A stretch of 64,000 nucleotides of DNA, taken from Leptasterias polaris (taxonomy: Eukaryota > Echinodermata > Asteroidea > Forcipulatida > Asteriidae). The stretch covers positions 1 through 64,000 of the forward strand of contig JAZGTN010000191.1 in NCBI GenBank assembly GCA_037783415.1, read 5' to 3'. Both the position numbers and the translations under genes were made by a program. The notes beneath the pieces were generated by a model, which had not been told where the DNA came from, searched no databases, and was given only the letters and a program-made list of their open reading frames with translations. Shown here in pieces: positions 49,730 through 60,425 of this stretch (position 1 is the first letter of the stretch; each line of letters begins with the position of its first letter).

Positions 49730-52530
49730 AAGGAAGATAACGTTTGGTAATCACTCTAAAAATAATGGCAGTAAAAACTTACTTGGTTAGTACAGCAGCT
49801 TTCGATAGTATAAAGCAGACCACTTCTAAGTAATATGGTTATGGAAAAAGATATCAGGTTTTATGCCACGAAATTTGAATTTGAAAAATGTGTGCATTAT
49901 TGTTTATTATTCTATCAATCCATGATGTATGGTTCAGGCAGGGCAATTATGTTATTCATCCGCAGAATGTAATCCGCAAGGTCCATGTAGAAAGTTCATT
50001 GCACAACATATTCTTGTTCTCATTGATTGTGATTTGTTCTGCCTAGAACTGGGCCGTGACCGTGAGTCGTTCTGAGCTTCATATTTAACTGCACTTTTTC
50101 ACATTTGGTTATTTTTCAAATTTACAACTTAAAATTTTCATTATAGTTCGAAAATTGCAACCGAAACAGGATTTTTAAGCAACACATTTTTCTTTTAAAA
50201 AATTTTCCTCCAAATTGTGAAAAACATGCTCCAGATTTTACAAATCAATCTAAATTTTCTAAGCTAACAATTGGAAAATTGATAAATTTGTTAGCAATAT
50301 AACGCACATTTTGTCATATTTGAGGTCCAAGGGATAAACAAATCTATCCTTGTTTCGTTTGGTTTGAGCAGCAAAGGATAAACAAATAATCCCTTCCACT
50401 TTTCGGCCTGCTGGATTTGAGGAACAAGGGATAGAAAATTCTATCCCCTCAACTTTTCAGGGTCGTTTGTTTTTATTAAGTATAAGTAATATATATTTTT
50501 AACAGGGAAAAAGCTGATATATAAACCGGACTTATCGAGATGATAAATGATAATTTATTAAGTGGTTGCATGGTTCAGTCTATTTTTTATTCACCACCCT
50601 TTTTTGTTTTCGTTCGAAAGCCAGTTAGTGCCATCGCTATTTTATTTTCAAAGGCAGTAATTTTTTCTTTTAAGAGCATTTTATTTTATTTTTAAAATAT
50701 ATTTTTTTTTTTCAAAAGCAGTTATTTTTTACTTTAATCTGCTTTTAAAATGAAAACAGCAATGGCAACGGGTACTCGTACTTTTATATTTTTGAATGTA
50801 CCATTGATAATTTCACAAAGTGAAGTGGAACAGCCGTGCATATCCAGGAGTTTGAGATGGGTTTGTCTCTGAGAAAAAAAAAAAAAATGGCATCGGGACT
50901 GTTTATGAACTATAAAACACATCACTTTTACTTGGGCGTTGTTTGAAAAGCATGGGGGTACATTATTTATGTAGCCTTCTGGATATAACATTTAAAGTTG
51001 AGGTGGGAGGGGTTAGGTGTGTCCCCATCACCCCCAACTCAAAACACGGTAGGAAACGCCTCAGCAGACGGTCGTAGGATCATTTTGTGTTCTAAGAAAC
51101 GTATCATACATTATCCATAATCATTTCTTTCAACCTTGGCAGCCGTGTTTGTTTTGTCTGCATTTAATAATAAATTGCTTTAGTATGGAAGGTTGGCGCT
51201 TTAACATAGATAACACTTTACAACGGCATAAAATAAGCAATAGGTTTCCATGACTTAACATTAATTGTAAGAAAAATGAAACAACAAACAAAAATACCAC
51301 ACATAAACAGTTGTATTTATTAGAGGCTGATATTATTTAAAAAAATGTATTTGCTTATTTTGTAAATTATGAAAAAAAAATTAAAACTATGATGGGTTTT
51401 CGATCAAGGTTCAGGCGCCAATAATCTGAAATAACTGTATGCATTATTAGACTGGCGTTTGCTGTCTTATTCTGAAATGTTTAAAGAATTTTGTACTCTG
51501 ATTGCAATATATTAAAAGTTATAATTCTTTGTGGAGCTGGTAATAAAATTGTTGATAATAAACTAAACTATAGGCCTAGTAAGACATCTTTTTTCGGCAA
51601 TGGACCCCCCTCCCCCCATGAATTGTATAAGTTATAACGTAATATAAAATACCTTAATTGCAATTGTTTCAAACGTTCTTAAAAATGATAGAGTCACTAA
51701 GAAAACGCACTGCTGCGACTTGAAACAAAACTAAAATCCGCTCTTATCGTTGGGGTACACTGGGGCAAGCAAGATGGACCAGTTTTTGGATTAAAACAAA
51801 ATTGAATTTTACCTTAAAGGGTGTGTACAACATCGGTAAGATTGAAAATACAAAAGTTCACCGTGGTCATGGTGGAAAACTTCCCTTGAAGTACAGTTTT
51901 GCTTAAAATGCTGTAGATGATGGGTCAGAGAAATATTAAAGTGGAGTATTAAATATTTTATTTTTAATTTTTTTTTCCAAAAGGAACATACCCCATTACC
52001 CTGGGGAAGGGTTACAACAAAAATTTAAAAATACAAATTGCAGTTTACATCATGACGGAGGAGTTAGCATAAGCATCAGTTTTAAACTAATTATTTTAAA
52101 CATTGATTTCCTTTAACTTAGCAGACATAAAAATATACTTGGCTAAGCAATTTACAATGCCTTTTTCCTGAGAGGTCATTAAAAAAATAAATTTGTCTCT
52201 TTCCAATAGCCTACCAAAATCTGCATTACTTTTAATAGACTAGTTATCGTGTACGTGTCAACGGGGGTGACGGGAAATTGCTTATTTTTATTTAAACAGT
52301 TTTCTTTCATTTAGCTATTTTTCTATGTGTCATACAATCAACATGCAAATACAAATTGACACCTCATACTCATAGTCGTACGAACATTTGTCAGTTAGGC
52401 CTAAGCATCACCGACGTCAACAATTCAGTTTGATGTGGAATTTATCTCGTAGGCCTACAAAGATCAAAGTCTGATAATGGTATTATTCATAAAATAAAAA
52501 TTGAGTTTTGAGCACCATATTGATAACAAG
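49730..52530. other. Long non-coding stretch
   Basis: About 2.8 kb of AT-rich sequence without a credible gene. GGGATA-containing words (AAGGGATAAACAAAT and variants) recur at about 50328-50450. Poly-A lies at 50874-50886. Confidence 0.45.
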
Positions 52531-52668
52531 GGCCTTTTCGAAACCACAGATTGGGCTTAGTAGGTTAGGCTCTGTGTCAGTTATTTAGAAATGGCGGTTT
52601 AAATACGGGGCTTCAGGCAGGTGGATGGAGCCCGTGCCGAAGCCCAAAACCTACTTTCGAAAAGGGGC
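52531..52668. mobile_element. Short MITE-like repeat, CCTTTTCGAAA ends
   Basis: Starts GGCCTTTTCGAAACCACA and ends ACTTTCGAAAAGGGGC, which are inverted repeats. The centre holds GCTTAG/GGCTTC words as in the copy at 31206-31310. No coding capacity. Confidence 0.55.
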
Positions 52669-53046
52669 TAAAAAAAAATTTGTCACTATAGAAATTTGCC
52701 GTTAAAAATAGCCATTGACCCCCATTGTTGAGCATCGTTGAAATTAATTGAAGCGTTGGATGCTTGCTGTGCCTGGTACTGACTGGTGTAGGCTTATGTT
52801 TACAATTGTAGGTCATAGGTGAACTACAATATTTTGATGTAACGATAGCTGTGTGTCACAACCAGAGTGCAGCTTAAGCAAGGCCCTGTACACATCAGCC
52901 AGTTTCCCGTGCATAACGCTTAGTCATATACTGACGTAAGTTTGCTTGCTTCAGATCATTTAGAACAACAACACATACTGGTGCCGTGTATATCTGTGTA
53001 AGTAGCCGCCATTTTGTTCTTGCTCCCTTACTATTTCATTTCTGCA
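52669..53046. other. Non-coding spacer before the transposon nest
   Basis: No gene or repeat is recognised. Confidence 0.4.
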
Positions 53047-53082
53047 CTAGCGGGATGCCGCGCTTCGCGCGGCACCCGCTAG
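53047..53082 (-). repeat. Terminal GC-rich hairpin of Helitron-like element A
   Basis: AGCGGG-A-TGCCGCG pairs with CGCGGCACCCGCT around a CTTCG loop: a 13-bp stem with a single A bulge. The identical hairpin is found at 56887-56922. Confidence 0.85.
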
Positions 53083-53242
53083 GTGGGCGCGATTCTTGCA
53101 CATAAAATGCGACCACGGTGCATGGGGTGGGGGGGGGGGGGGGGGGGTAATAGACCCTTCCCATGAAATATTTAAATTGCACTTCACGCGTGCGCACTTA
53201 CACTGCTGGTTGGCAAAATGATGGAACATTGCCCCTTTTTGT

Positions 53243-54078
53243 GGGTTGTTCTAAAACCCCCTCGACCCCCTCGACCCCCACGACCCACGACCCCCTCGAC
53301 CCCTCGACTTATGCTCGATTTTTTTTTATGTACACCAAAATTGCCACATGACACGATCTCAGCCAATCACGCACGAAGCAAACTGCGCGTGATTGGCTGA
53401 GATCGGGTACTGTGGCAATTTTGGTGTACAGAAAAAAAATCGCGGCATTTCCAAGCGTATCTCTTGGCCGACCCGAGCCTGAATAGGAGTATATCCCAAC
53501 TGGGATCCTGCGTTTACCGCCCGAGTACGATTTAGGCCAACTCATTACGTGATGATCAGGCAGACTCATTTCCGGCTGATCGCTCCCGTCCTGTGTCAAC
53601 AATTACTACTTGCTCTATGCGGAGCTCGAGGTTGTAGACCCGACCGACCATGGCCCACACGTGTTTTGGGGTTGTCAGTCTCCCACACCCGGGCCCCCGA
53701 CCATATGAAACGAGATCATGATCGGTGTGCACGTAACGTGCACACAGACTGGCAAACAATTGTTGACAACAACACGAAATTATTTGACATGCTTACCTCT
53801 CTTCTTGTGTCGTGACTCTCACTCGGTCGGTGCAACACCACTGACTCTGGACGTATGGTCTGTTGGTCATCAGCAGGTCGCCGGAAGGAAGTCGCGTCGC
53901 CAGACCAGCTAGCTCTTTGGATCACACGCTGTGAATTCTAAATCGGGAACTTAATTCTTACTCGGCCGTAAAGCGATGTGTTATGAATTGGAATTGGGAC
54001 ACGTTTCGATAACGGGGCGGACGTCGAGGGGTCGAGGGGTCGTGGGTTGTGGGGGTCGAGGGGGTTTTAGAACAACCC
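53243..54078. mobile_element. 836-bp DNA element with long CTCGACCCC-rich TIRs and 9-bp target duplication
   Basis: The left end begins GGGTTGTTCTAAAACCCCCT and the right end is its reverse complement. Similarity continues for about 60 bp through repeated CTCGACCCC words. CCTTTTTGT occurs on both sides (53234-53242 and 54079-54087) and only once in the uninterrupted relative at 55906-56124, so it is a 9-bp target duplication (boundary ambiguity would allow 11). Long TIRs with a 9-11 bp duplication suggest a Mutator-like (MULE) non-autonomous element. No transposase is encoded; the interior is GC-richer than its surroundings. Confidence 0.82.
53316..53442. repeat. 127-bp imperfect palindrome inside the nested element
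   Basis: Two arms containing TGTACACCAAAATTGCCACA and CGATCTCAGCCAATCACGC, each followed by its reverse complement across a short centre. The palindrome may be a further tiny foldback insertion or part of the host element; no target duplication decides this. Confidence 0.85.
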
Positions 54079-55722
54079 CCTTTTTGTGTGGGGCTGATGG
54101 TGGCGTGACGCAGACGCGCTTGTGCGTCTACTTAGTGCACAACTCTATGGCGTTTGCCACAACCAGCAGGGTCTGTACGCATGCGTGAATGTAATTAGCA
54201 TATTTCATGGGAAGGGTCTATTGGAGAGGATATCAGAGTTTATAACTTTCAGAATTGGTTTGGTAAAGATATTTAAAATCTGTACGCAATGTAGTCATGT
54301 CCTAATGATAAAATGTTGAGCATGCAAAAGGTGTTGAGTGCGGTCGAAGGCGAAGTGTCGCCATCCCTCACCCTTTTCGCCCCCTTTTCTCGACTACGAA
54401 GCATAAGTTGGGGTGTGTTTTAATATTTGGGAAGGATATAAAAATGCAATGATGCATGATTGGCATGATATGTAGGTTTTTAGATAATCAAGACTTTTTG
54501 AATATCCAACAAAGGCCTGAGTAATCCATGAAATAATTATTTGCTTCTGTGCTCCTAAAATTTGTCAAATGTTTGAATTCATGTATAATACTTGATTTCC
54601 TTTTTTCTTTATTTCTGGATTTCTTTGTGTCTCTATCTCTTTATTTCTTAAATGTGTCTTTGTTTCTATATTTTCTCTTTCTGAATATCCGTGTTTGCCG
54701 GTGGTGAACTATGTATTTTCTCAGTATTCTATTTCATTGTTTCTGTAATTAGGCCTATTATGTGTTTTTCTGACTCAGTGGTCTGTTTGTCTTTTTATTT
54801 GTTTATTTTGTTTATGTGTTAGTTTCGTTATTTCCTTAGTTGCAGGGGGCCTATTATTTATCTCTGATATGTTTCTTGATATCTATTGACGTTTATTTTG
54901 TAATGTTTTTATGTCACTATGTTACAGTTGATTTCGATGTTTCTATGTCACTATTTCTGTGTTTTTTAAATTATTTCGGCATGCGTTTGTTTCCGTATTT
55001 CGTTCTTCTAGATTTTGTAAATGGTTGATAATACAATAATAATGTTAAGTGTTACAGGGGTGTGATTTTGCACATTTTGTTGATGACAGTTTTGTAAACT
55101 TAATGTTTTTGTCTTGACAGATCCTGTTGTTCAAATTTTATTCATCGTACGTCTAAAGATTTAAATAGGAAACGAAAATAAAATAAAAATGATTTGTGTG
55201 TTTTCGTTTTCCTTTATTCGTTCCTTTCTGTCTCTCTTTGATTTCTTGATTGATATGCTTGTTTGGAGGAGGCTTTATTTTTGTCCATTTTCCCTTTCAT
55301 TGTGTCGTTATTTCTTGCTTTCTTTATGCCTTGTTTCTTTATTTCTTTATTGCTCGGAAAATATTGGTTGTATTTAGGCCTACATACTACTAAATGCAGG
55401 TAACGACTAATATTCGACAATGCTTGTCTTTGTGAATATTATGTTGTTATTCAGTCAATGAGTAGGCCTAACGTAAGCAGTCAATTTATGAAAGAAGTAG
55501 GGCCTATAAGGAAAATTTATAAAGGGGACAAAGCATCATTAACAGAAAATATGCAGTATCTGTAGAAATTAGGATGGCGACCCAATAAAAAAGATGGCAG
55601 CCCAGCGCAACCTCGTCCTCGAGGGGGCGAGGTCACCGTGCGCAAGCGGACGGTCGGATCTCGCAGCGCCGCGGGGTGGAACTTGGCACCAATTTTAATT
55701 ATATAGATTTTAATTATATAGA

Positions 55723-55905
55723 TGCTATGGGTTCAGATTACATGACGTTATTGCCTCAGTCTCAATAGCCATCTACCTGGGGAAACTATTGATCCCATAC
55801 ACTGAAGTGATCATTTACAGTTTCACTTTGTCCACCATTGGTCTGCCATTTTGAAAATTGGACTTAAAACCTTGAACCGCATTGTTATAGGGGGCCTATC
55901 TAATA
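55723..55905. other. Short spacer between element A and the MITE family 1 copy
   Basis: About 180 bp of sequence with no recognised feature. Confidence 0.4.
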
Positions 55906-56124
55906 GACCCTTCCCATGAAATATGCTAATTACATTCACGCATGCGTACAGACCCTGCTGGTTGGCAAACGCCATAGAGTTGTGCACTAAGTAGACGCAC
56001 AAGCGCGTCTGCGTCACGCCACCATCAGCCCCACACAAAAAGGGGCAATGTTCCATCATTTTGCCAACCAGCAGTGTAAGTGCGCACGCGTGAAGTGCAA
56101 TTTAAATATTTCATGGGAAGGGTC
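55906..56124. mobile_element. Intact 219-bp MITE, family 1 (GACCCTTCC ends)
   Basis: Perfect 19-bp TIRs GACCCTTCCCATGAAATAT flanked by TA (55904-55905 and 56125-56126). Similarity between the two halves extends about 70 bp further inward (for example CTGCTGGTTGGCAAA on both arms), so the element can fold back on itself. No coding capacity. It abuts the next TA-flanked element at a TATA tetranucleotide. Confidence 0.9.
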
Positions 56125-56128
56125 TATA

Positions 56129-56872
56129 GGCTGTGCAAGTCTCGCGCGTAAGCGAACTTCCGGGACCATCGTGGTCCCAGCCATAATATGGAGTTTTACG
56201 TTGGCAAGATTTTGTTTCGTCTATAATTTTAGTTTAACGTACTTTATGACCATGAAAATTAAATATGTTGTTGAGAATGTAGTACTAAGTGATAAAAAAT
56301 ATGAAAGTAAAATCAATTCAACAATGCAACGAAGAAAACCCAAGAATTAAACTTGACCTCTGCTTCCGGTTACTTGCAAAAAATTTAGAATTTGTGCCCA
56401 CCTCCGATCACCAAATTTGTTTTGGTCGCGCGATGATAATCACAAGACGCTGTAATTGCCAGACGCTAAGCCTTTTCATTGCAGTCTACGGTTGTCGAGG
56501 CGTCAGCGTCCTCTTTAAACTGCGTCACACGTTAATTCGTACGCCCGTGCGATCATCGCGCGTCTGCGTTTAAACCTGCTTTAGTGGTTGCACGTATTCA
56601 GGCATGGATTTACAAAAGGGTTTCCTAAAAAGTTCACAGATCAAATAAGCATCCTTGTCCCAGAGGGTTGTTTTTGTTTCAACAAAAACTAACAAATAAA
56701 TTGTGTGTTTATTATGAAAGCTAAAACTAATTTTATGCAAATTGTAATGAGTATTTTTGTTGGTCAGATTGTTTCATAGATCTAATTTAAAAACAATGAT
56801 TTGATTTCAGAAAAAATATGTTCTTCACTTGACGTGTTTTCTCGCTCCGATACGCGCGAGACTTGCACAGCC
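56129..56872. mobile_element. TA-flanked 744-bp DNA element (family 2)
   Basis: GGCTGTGCAAGTCTCGCGCG at the left end is exactly repeated in inverted orientation at the right end, with TA at 56127-56128 and 56873-56874. The inner halves contain further inverted words (GCGCGATGAT and ATCATCGCGC). The longest frames (up to 100 codons) show no DDE transposase signature, so it is probably non-autonomous. Confidence 0.88.
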
Positions 56873-56886
56873 TATTGTCATATATA

Positions 56887-58290
56887 CTAGCGGGATGCCG
56901 CGCTTCGCGCGGCACCCGCTAGGTGGGCGCGACTCTTGCGTATAAAATGTTGCAAAGTGGGGTGAGGGGGAAGGAGATAATTTGAGAGGGTATGAGAGGT
57001 TATCATTTTCAGAATGGGTTTGGTAAGGATATTGAAAATGAGTACGCAAGGTAGTTATGTGTTATGATAAAATGTTGAGCATGCAAAAGATGTTGAGTGT
57101 GGTCGAAACGTCGCGTTCCCTCCTGACCCTTTTCTTGCCCCTTTTCTCGACTACGAAGCAAGTTGGGGGTGAGTTTGATTATTTGGGAAGGATATACTAA
57201 GGCAATGATGCATGCTTGGCATGATATGTAGGTTTTTTGATATGTGAGGTCTTTTGAATATCTAACAAAGGCCCGAGTAATCAATGGAAAATATGCTTCT
57301 GTGGTCCTAAAATTTGTAAAATGTGTGAATTTATGTATACTTGATTGTTTCTTTATTTCTTGATTTCTTTTGACCTATTTCTTTATTTCTTAAATGTGTG
57401 TTTGTTTCTATACTTTCTCTCTCTGTATATCCGTGTTTGCCCGTACTGGTGAACTTTGTATTTGCTCAGTATATTTCGGTGTTTCTGTAATGATGTGTTT
57501 TTCTGACTTGTCTGTTTGTCTTTTTATTTGTTTATTTTGTTAATGTCTTAGTTTCGTTGTTTCCTTATTTGCATAGGGGGGGCCTATACAATCTTTGATG
57601 TTTCTTGATATCTCGTTGACGTTTATTGTTTGATGTTTTTATGTTACAGTTGATTTCGATGCTTGTATGTCAGTATTTCTGTGTTTTTTAAAATAATTTC
57701 GGGTGTGGTGTTTGTTTCCTCATTTCGTTCTTCTAGATTGTGTAAATGGTTGATGAATACAATAATAATGTTAAGTGTTACAGGGTGTGATTGTGTCACA
57801 TTTTGTTGATGACAGTTTTGTAAACTTGTTTATTATTTTGTCTTGAAGGACCCTGTTCAAATTTTATTCATCGGCCCTACGTCTAAAGATTTAAATAAGA
57901 AACGAAAATAACATAAACAATATTTGTGTGTTAGCGTTTTCCTTTATTTGTTCCTTTCTGTCTGTCTTTGATTTCTTGATTTATGTGCTTAATTGTTTGG
58001 AGGAGGCTTTATTTTTGTGTGTTTTCCCTTTATTTCATTGTTCTTTATGGCTTGTTTCTTTATTTCTTTATTGCTCGGAAATTATTGGTTGTATTTAGGC
58101 CTACATACCACGAAATGCAGGTAAGGACTAATATTCAATAATGCTAATTGTCTTTGTGAATTTTATGTTGTGTCTTTATGAAAGAAATAATAAAAGGAAA
58201 ACATTATAAAGGGGACATATGAGGTCACATCAAGAAGGGAAACAATGAGCTGGAAGAAGACAAAGCATCGTTAACAGAAAATATGCAGTT
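56887..58290 (-). mobile_element. Helitron-like element B, 5' end not found
   Basis: It starts on + with CTAG and the same 36-bp hairpin as 53047-53082, again preceded by A (56886). It then matches element A across about 1.4 kb: GTTGAGCATGCAAAAG, CTCGACTACGAAGCA, the T-rich interior, and GCTTTATTTTTGT near 58010. Similarity ends around ACAGAAAATATGCAGT (about 58290), where element A would continue to its TCTATATA end. Copy B is therefore truncated or has a replaced 5' end. Confidence 0.7.
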
Positions 58291-58359
58291 TACAATTAGG
58301 ATTATTCCCCCCCCCCCTTTGAGCTGCATTTTAAATCAATCATCTCGCTATAATAGTAT

Positions 58360-58752
58360 GCCGTTGCACATAATCGCGGGGAGACGTAGGAACACCAGTG
58401 CCGACCCCAGTAAGCGGTGTCCGGCACGCGAAATTCCCAGAATGCACAACAATGCAAGACCCCCAATTTATGTTTTGAATATGCAAAGTTTATCCCAAAA
58501 TCAACACCCACAAATCATCTGACCGTCACGCATACAGACTAACCCGCCGCAAAAAAAAACCCATGCCTGACGGGTATGAAAACACGAAAGGGCCGACCAA
58601 TGCGGGTGTCCAGCTACCGTTGCACGCTTTCGCGGGGAGACGTCGGAACACCAACGCAGACCCCAACCACCCCAATGCGGGTATCCGGCTGCCGTTGCAC
58701 ACAATTGCGGCTACACGTCGGAACACCAACGCAGACCCCAACCCACGGGTAC
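58360..58752. repeat. Degenerate tandem repeat of about 75 bp, three copies
   Basis: CCGTTGCAC, then CGCGGGGAGACGT, GGAACACCA and GACCCCA recur at about 58362, 58617 and 58692. The two downstream copies are contiguous; the first is separated by unrelated sequence. Confidence 0.75.
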
Positions 58753-59289
58753 TCCGACAATGACCTCAGGACGCCCAAATTCAGCAGGGTGCGGGCGCCA
58801 GTGTTGACCTGAAAAGATGGCGCGCTTCAAATCCAATATGGCGCGCATAATCATAATGGACTGGCAATGAGGTTGTTATTGCACGTGTAGTTTATATGTA
58901 TTTATATAAGGGAGAGTGTGATTGAGATGAGAGGCGGAGGGAGGAACCTCTCGAGGGAAGATTACACTACTGACCAAATCATACCAGTCCATATTCTTGT
59001 GTTTCATGTTTTACAACCTACTCTACTCAGTCCATATGAAAAAGCTATTTAAGATAAAACTTGTTTAGCTTGGAGTGAACTCATGTTTTGAGCAATTCAA
59101 TCATAGGCAAGTCACTAACATTAATTAAAGGAACTATTTTAGTTTTCTAGCCAAGATTCAGTGTTTTAGTTGCTGTTCACTGTTCAAATCATGAGCTGTC
59201 GGAAGTAAAAACATAAAGAGTATTGCCTGGTTCGGAAACAATACTACCCTAAAAATGATGCGCACGATGTCTTGATGAAGGTTGCGCAA
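58753..59289. other. Non-coding spacer
   Basis: Contains two ATGGCGCGC words (58817-58853) and a TATATAAG string near 58902, but no coding frame or exon can be supported. Confidence 0.35.
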
Positions 59290-59325
59290 ATTTCATGCAC
59301 GAGCCTATAGGCTCGTGCATGAAAT
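59290..59325. repeat. 36-bp perfect palindrome
   Basis: The half-site ATTTCATGCACGAGCCTA is followed immediately by its exact reverse complement with no spacer. No adjacent repeat explains it. Confidence 0.95.
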
Positions 59326-59416
59326 AACAGGAGTAGCAGTTTAATATCAAAACTCAAGAGAAAAATATTTTAAAACAAAGTTAAACTGGAAATAATGAAA
59401 TTTAACCGAGAACGAA

Positions 59417-59570
59417 TGACTTACTTTTGTCAGTCACAGTCATTAAGAATGACTAAGTACATTAGTCACTGCTGACTAATCATTAGTCCTGCACCTATTC
59501 AATTAGTCAAAAACCCCAGACTAATCTAAATTAGTCATTTTGACTAATTTATAAGCACCAATGACTAATC
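59417..59570. repeat. Cluster of TGACTAAT / ATTAGTCA words
   Basis: Seven to nine copies of TGACTAA or its complement in about 150 bp at irregular spacing and in both orientations. The word is one base from the AP-1 site TGACTCA, and TGCTGACTAATCA resembles a Maf-type extended site. It may be a decayed repeat; binding is unproven. Confidence 0.6.
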
Positions 59571-59628
59571 TGTGTTTACAGTGTAGTATAATAATAGTAG
59601 TCCAACCCAAGGCTACAATTCAGCCGAC

Positions 59629-59735
59629 CAGTTTCATGGCTCTGCTTACGGAATTCTGCGCTTACCGTGCCCTGGGCACACAATTCTATGGGAAGTAAAC
59701 GCAGAATTTCGCGGTAAGCAGAACAATGAAATTGG
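59629..59735. mobile_element. Foldback MITE-like repeat (TTTCATGGCTCTGCTTAC ends)
   Basis: GTTTCATGGCTCTGCTTAC at the left is mirrored by GTAAGCAGAACAATGAAAT at the right, with a second nested pair (AATTCTGCG and CGCAGAATT). It is related in style to the CATAGAGCTGCTTA family but shorter. Confidence 0.65.
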
Positions 59736-59748
59736 GACATCAAACGTA

Positions 59749-59766
59749 AATATTGACGTCAATATT
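59749..59766. promoter_or_regulatory. 18-bp palindrome containing a full CRE
   Basis: AATATTGACGTCAATATT is a perfect palindrome around TGACGTCA. Similar words (GGCGTCAATTTTAACGAC, AACGTCAATACTCACGAC) recur to 60080 in what looks like a decayed repeat region, so a regulatory role is doubtful. Confidence 0.35.
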
Positions 59767-60094
59767 ATGACAAAATTCAGGATTTGTGCCCCAAGTTGCT
59801 AATGTTCACGACAATAACAAATTGCACCCTAAATCGTCATTATTGATGCAAATAGTTATCACTTTTGCAAAAGTCGTGAACATTAACGCCAATATTTCTG
59901 GCAAGATTCACGACCTTGTGCCCCAAGTCGTAAAATTGCCGCTAATTTTCATGTCAACATTAACCGGGCATGGAGCATAATAAGACATAAACTTCGTCAC
60001 GAATATTGGCGTCAATTTTAACGACAAAATTCACGACTTGGGCCCCCTGTTGTGAGTAATAACGTCAATACTCACGACAAAGATCATGCCCAGG

Positions 60095-60425
60095 TAGCAA
60101 GCCCATAATATGGGCCCCATATGGGTCCCATATGGACCAGAATATGGGCCCCATGTGGGGATAACCCATATGGGGCTCTGTGGATCCTGCACCCGGGATT
60201 CATAATGGGTTATGGACCATCCCATATGGGCCCCATATGAATCCTGGGTGCAGGATCCACAGGGCCCCATATGGGTTATCCCCACATGGGGCCCATATTC
60301 TGGCTCGTCTGGGATACATCTGGGGCCCATCTGGGTTATCCCATATGGGCATTACCTGGGATTCGTATGGGCATTCTGGGCCAAAATAAGGGTCCCATGT
60401 GGGTAGCGTACATATGGGCCAGCCC
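60095..60425. repeat. CCCATATGGG-rich repeat with a long hairpin
   Basis: More than ten CCCATATGGG / GGGCCCCATATGGG words. Inside it, 60137-60205 and 60235-60303 are inverted copies with two or three mismatches over about 67-69 bp and a 29-bp centre, forming a long hairpin. A related patch recurs at about 60844-60895. Probably a transposon terminus or foldback element. Confidence 0.85.

Larger units (their letters stand above)
53153..54218. mobile_element. TA-flanked DNA element (MITE family 1), interrupted copy
   Basis: The 19-bp terminal inverted repeat GACCCTTCCCATGAAATAT is present at both ends and flanked by TA at 53151-53152 and 54219-54220, matching a TA target duplication as in Tc1/mariner-type elements. 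Outside the nested insertion (53243-54078) it is the reverse complement of the intact 219-bp copy at 55906-56124. Removing it restores continuity between the flanks when compared with Helitron-like copy B, showing that it inserted into element A. Confidence 0.85.
53047..55722 (-). mobile_element. Non-autonomous Helitron-like element A, with nested insertions
   Basis: On the minus strand the element begins TCTATATAATTAAAAT (complement of the + strand end at 55722) and ends CCCGCTAG (complement of 53047 onward) directly after a GC-rich hairpin. It is flanked by A at 53046 and T at 55723, that is, inserted between A and T. A 5' TC, a 3' CTRR preceded by a hairpin, A^T insertion and no target duplication are the hallmarks of Helitrons. 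No Rep/helicase frame is present. Net of the insertion at 53153-54218 it is about 1.6 kb, with a T-rich interior (degenerate TTTCTTTATTTCTT). A second copy lies at 56887. Here the hairpin abuts CTAG, whereas in classical Helitrons it lies about 10 bp away, so the exact subclass is uncertain. Confidence 0.68.

Noticed and set aside
53309..53602. 97-codon minus-strand frame
   Set aside because: It runs through the arms of the 127-bp palindrome, so the repeated peptide is a by-product of the inverted repeat.
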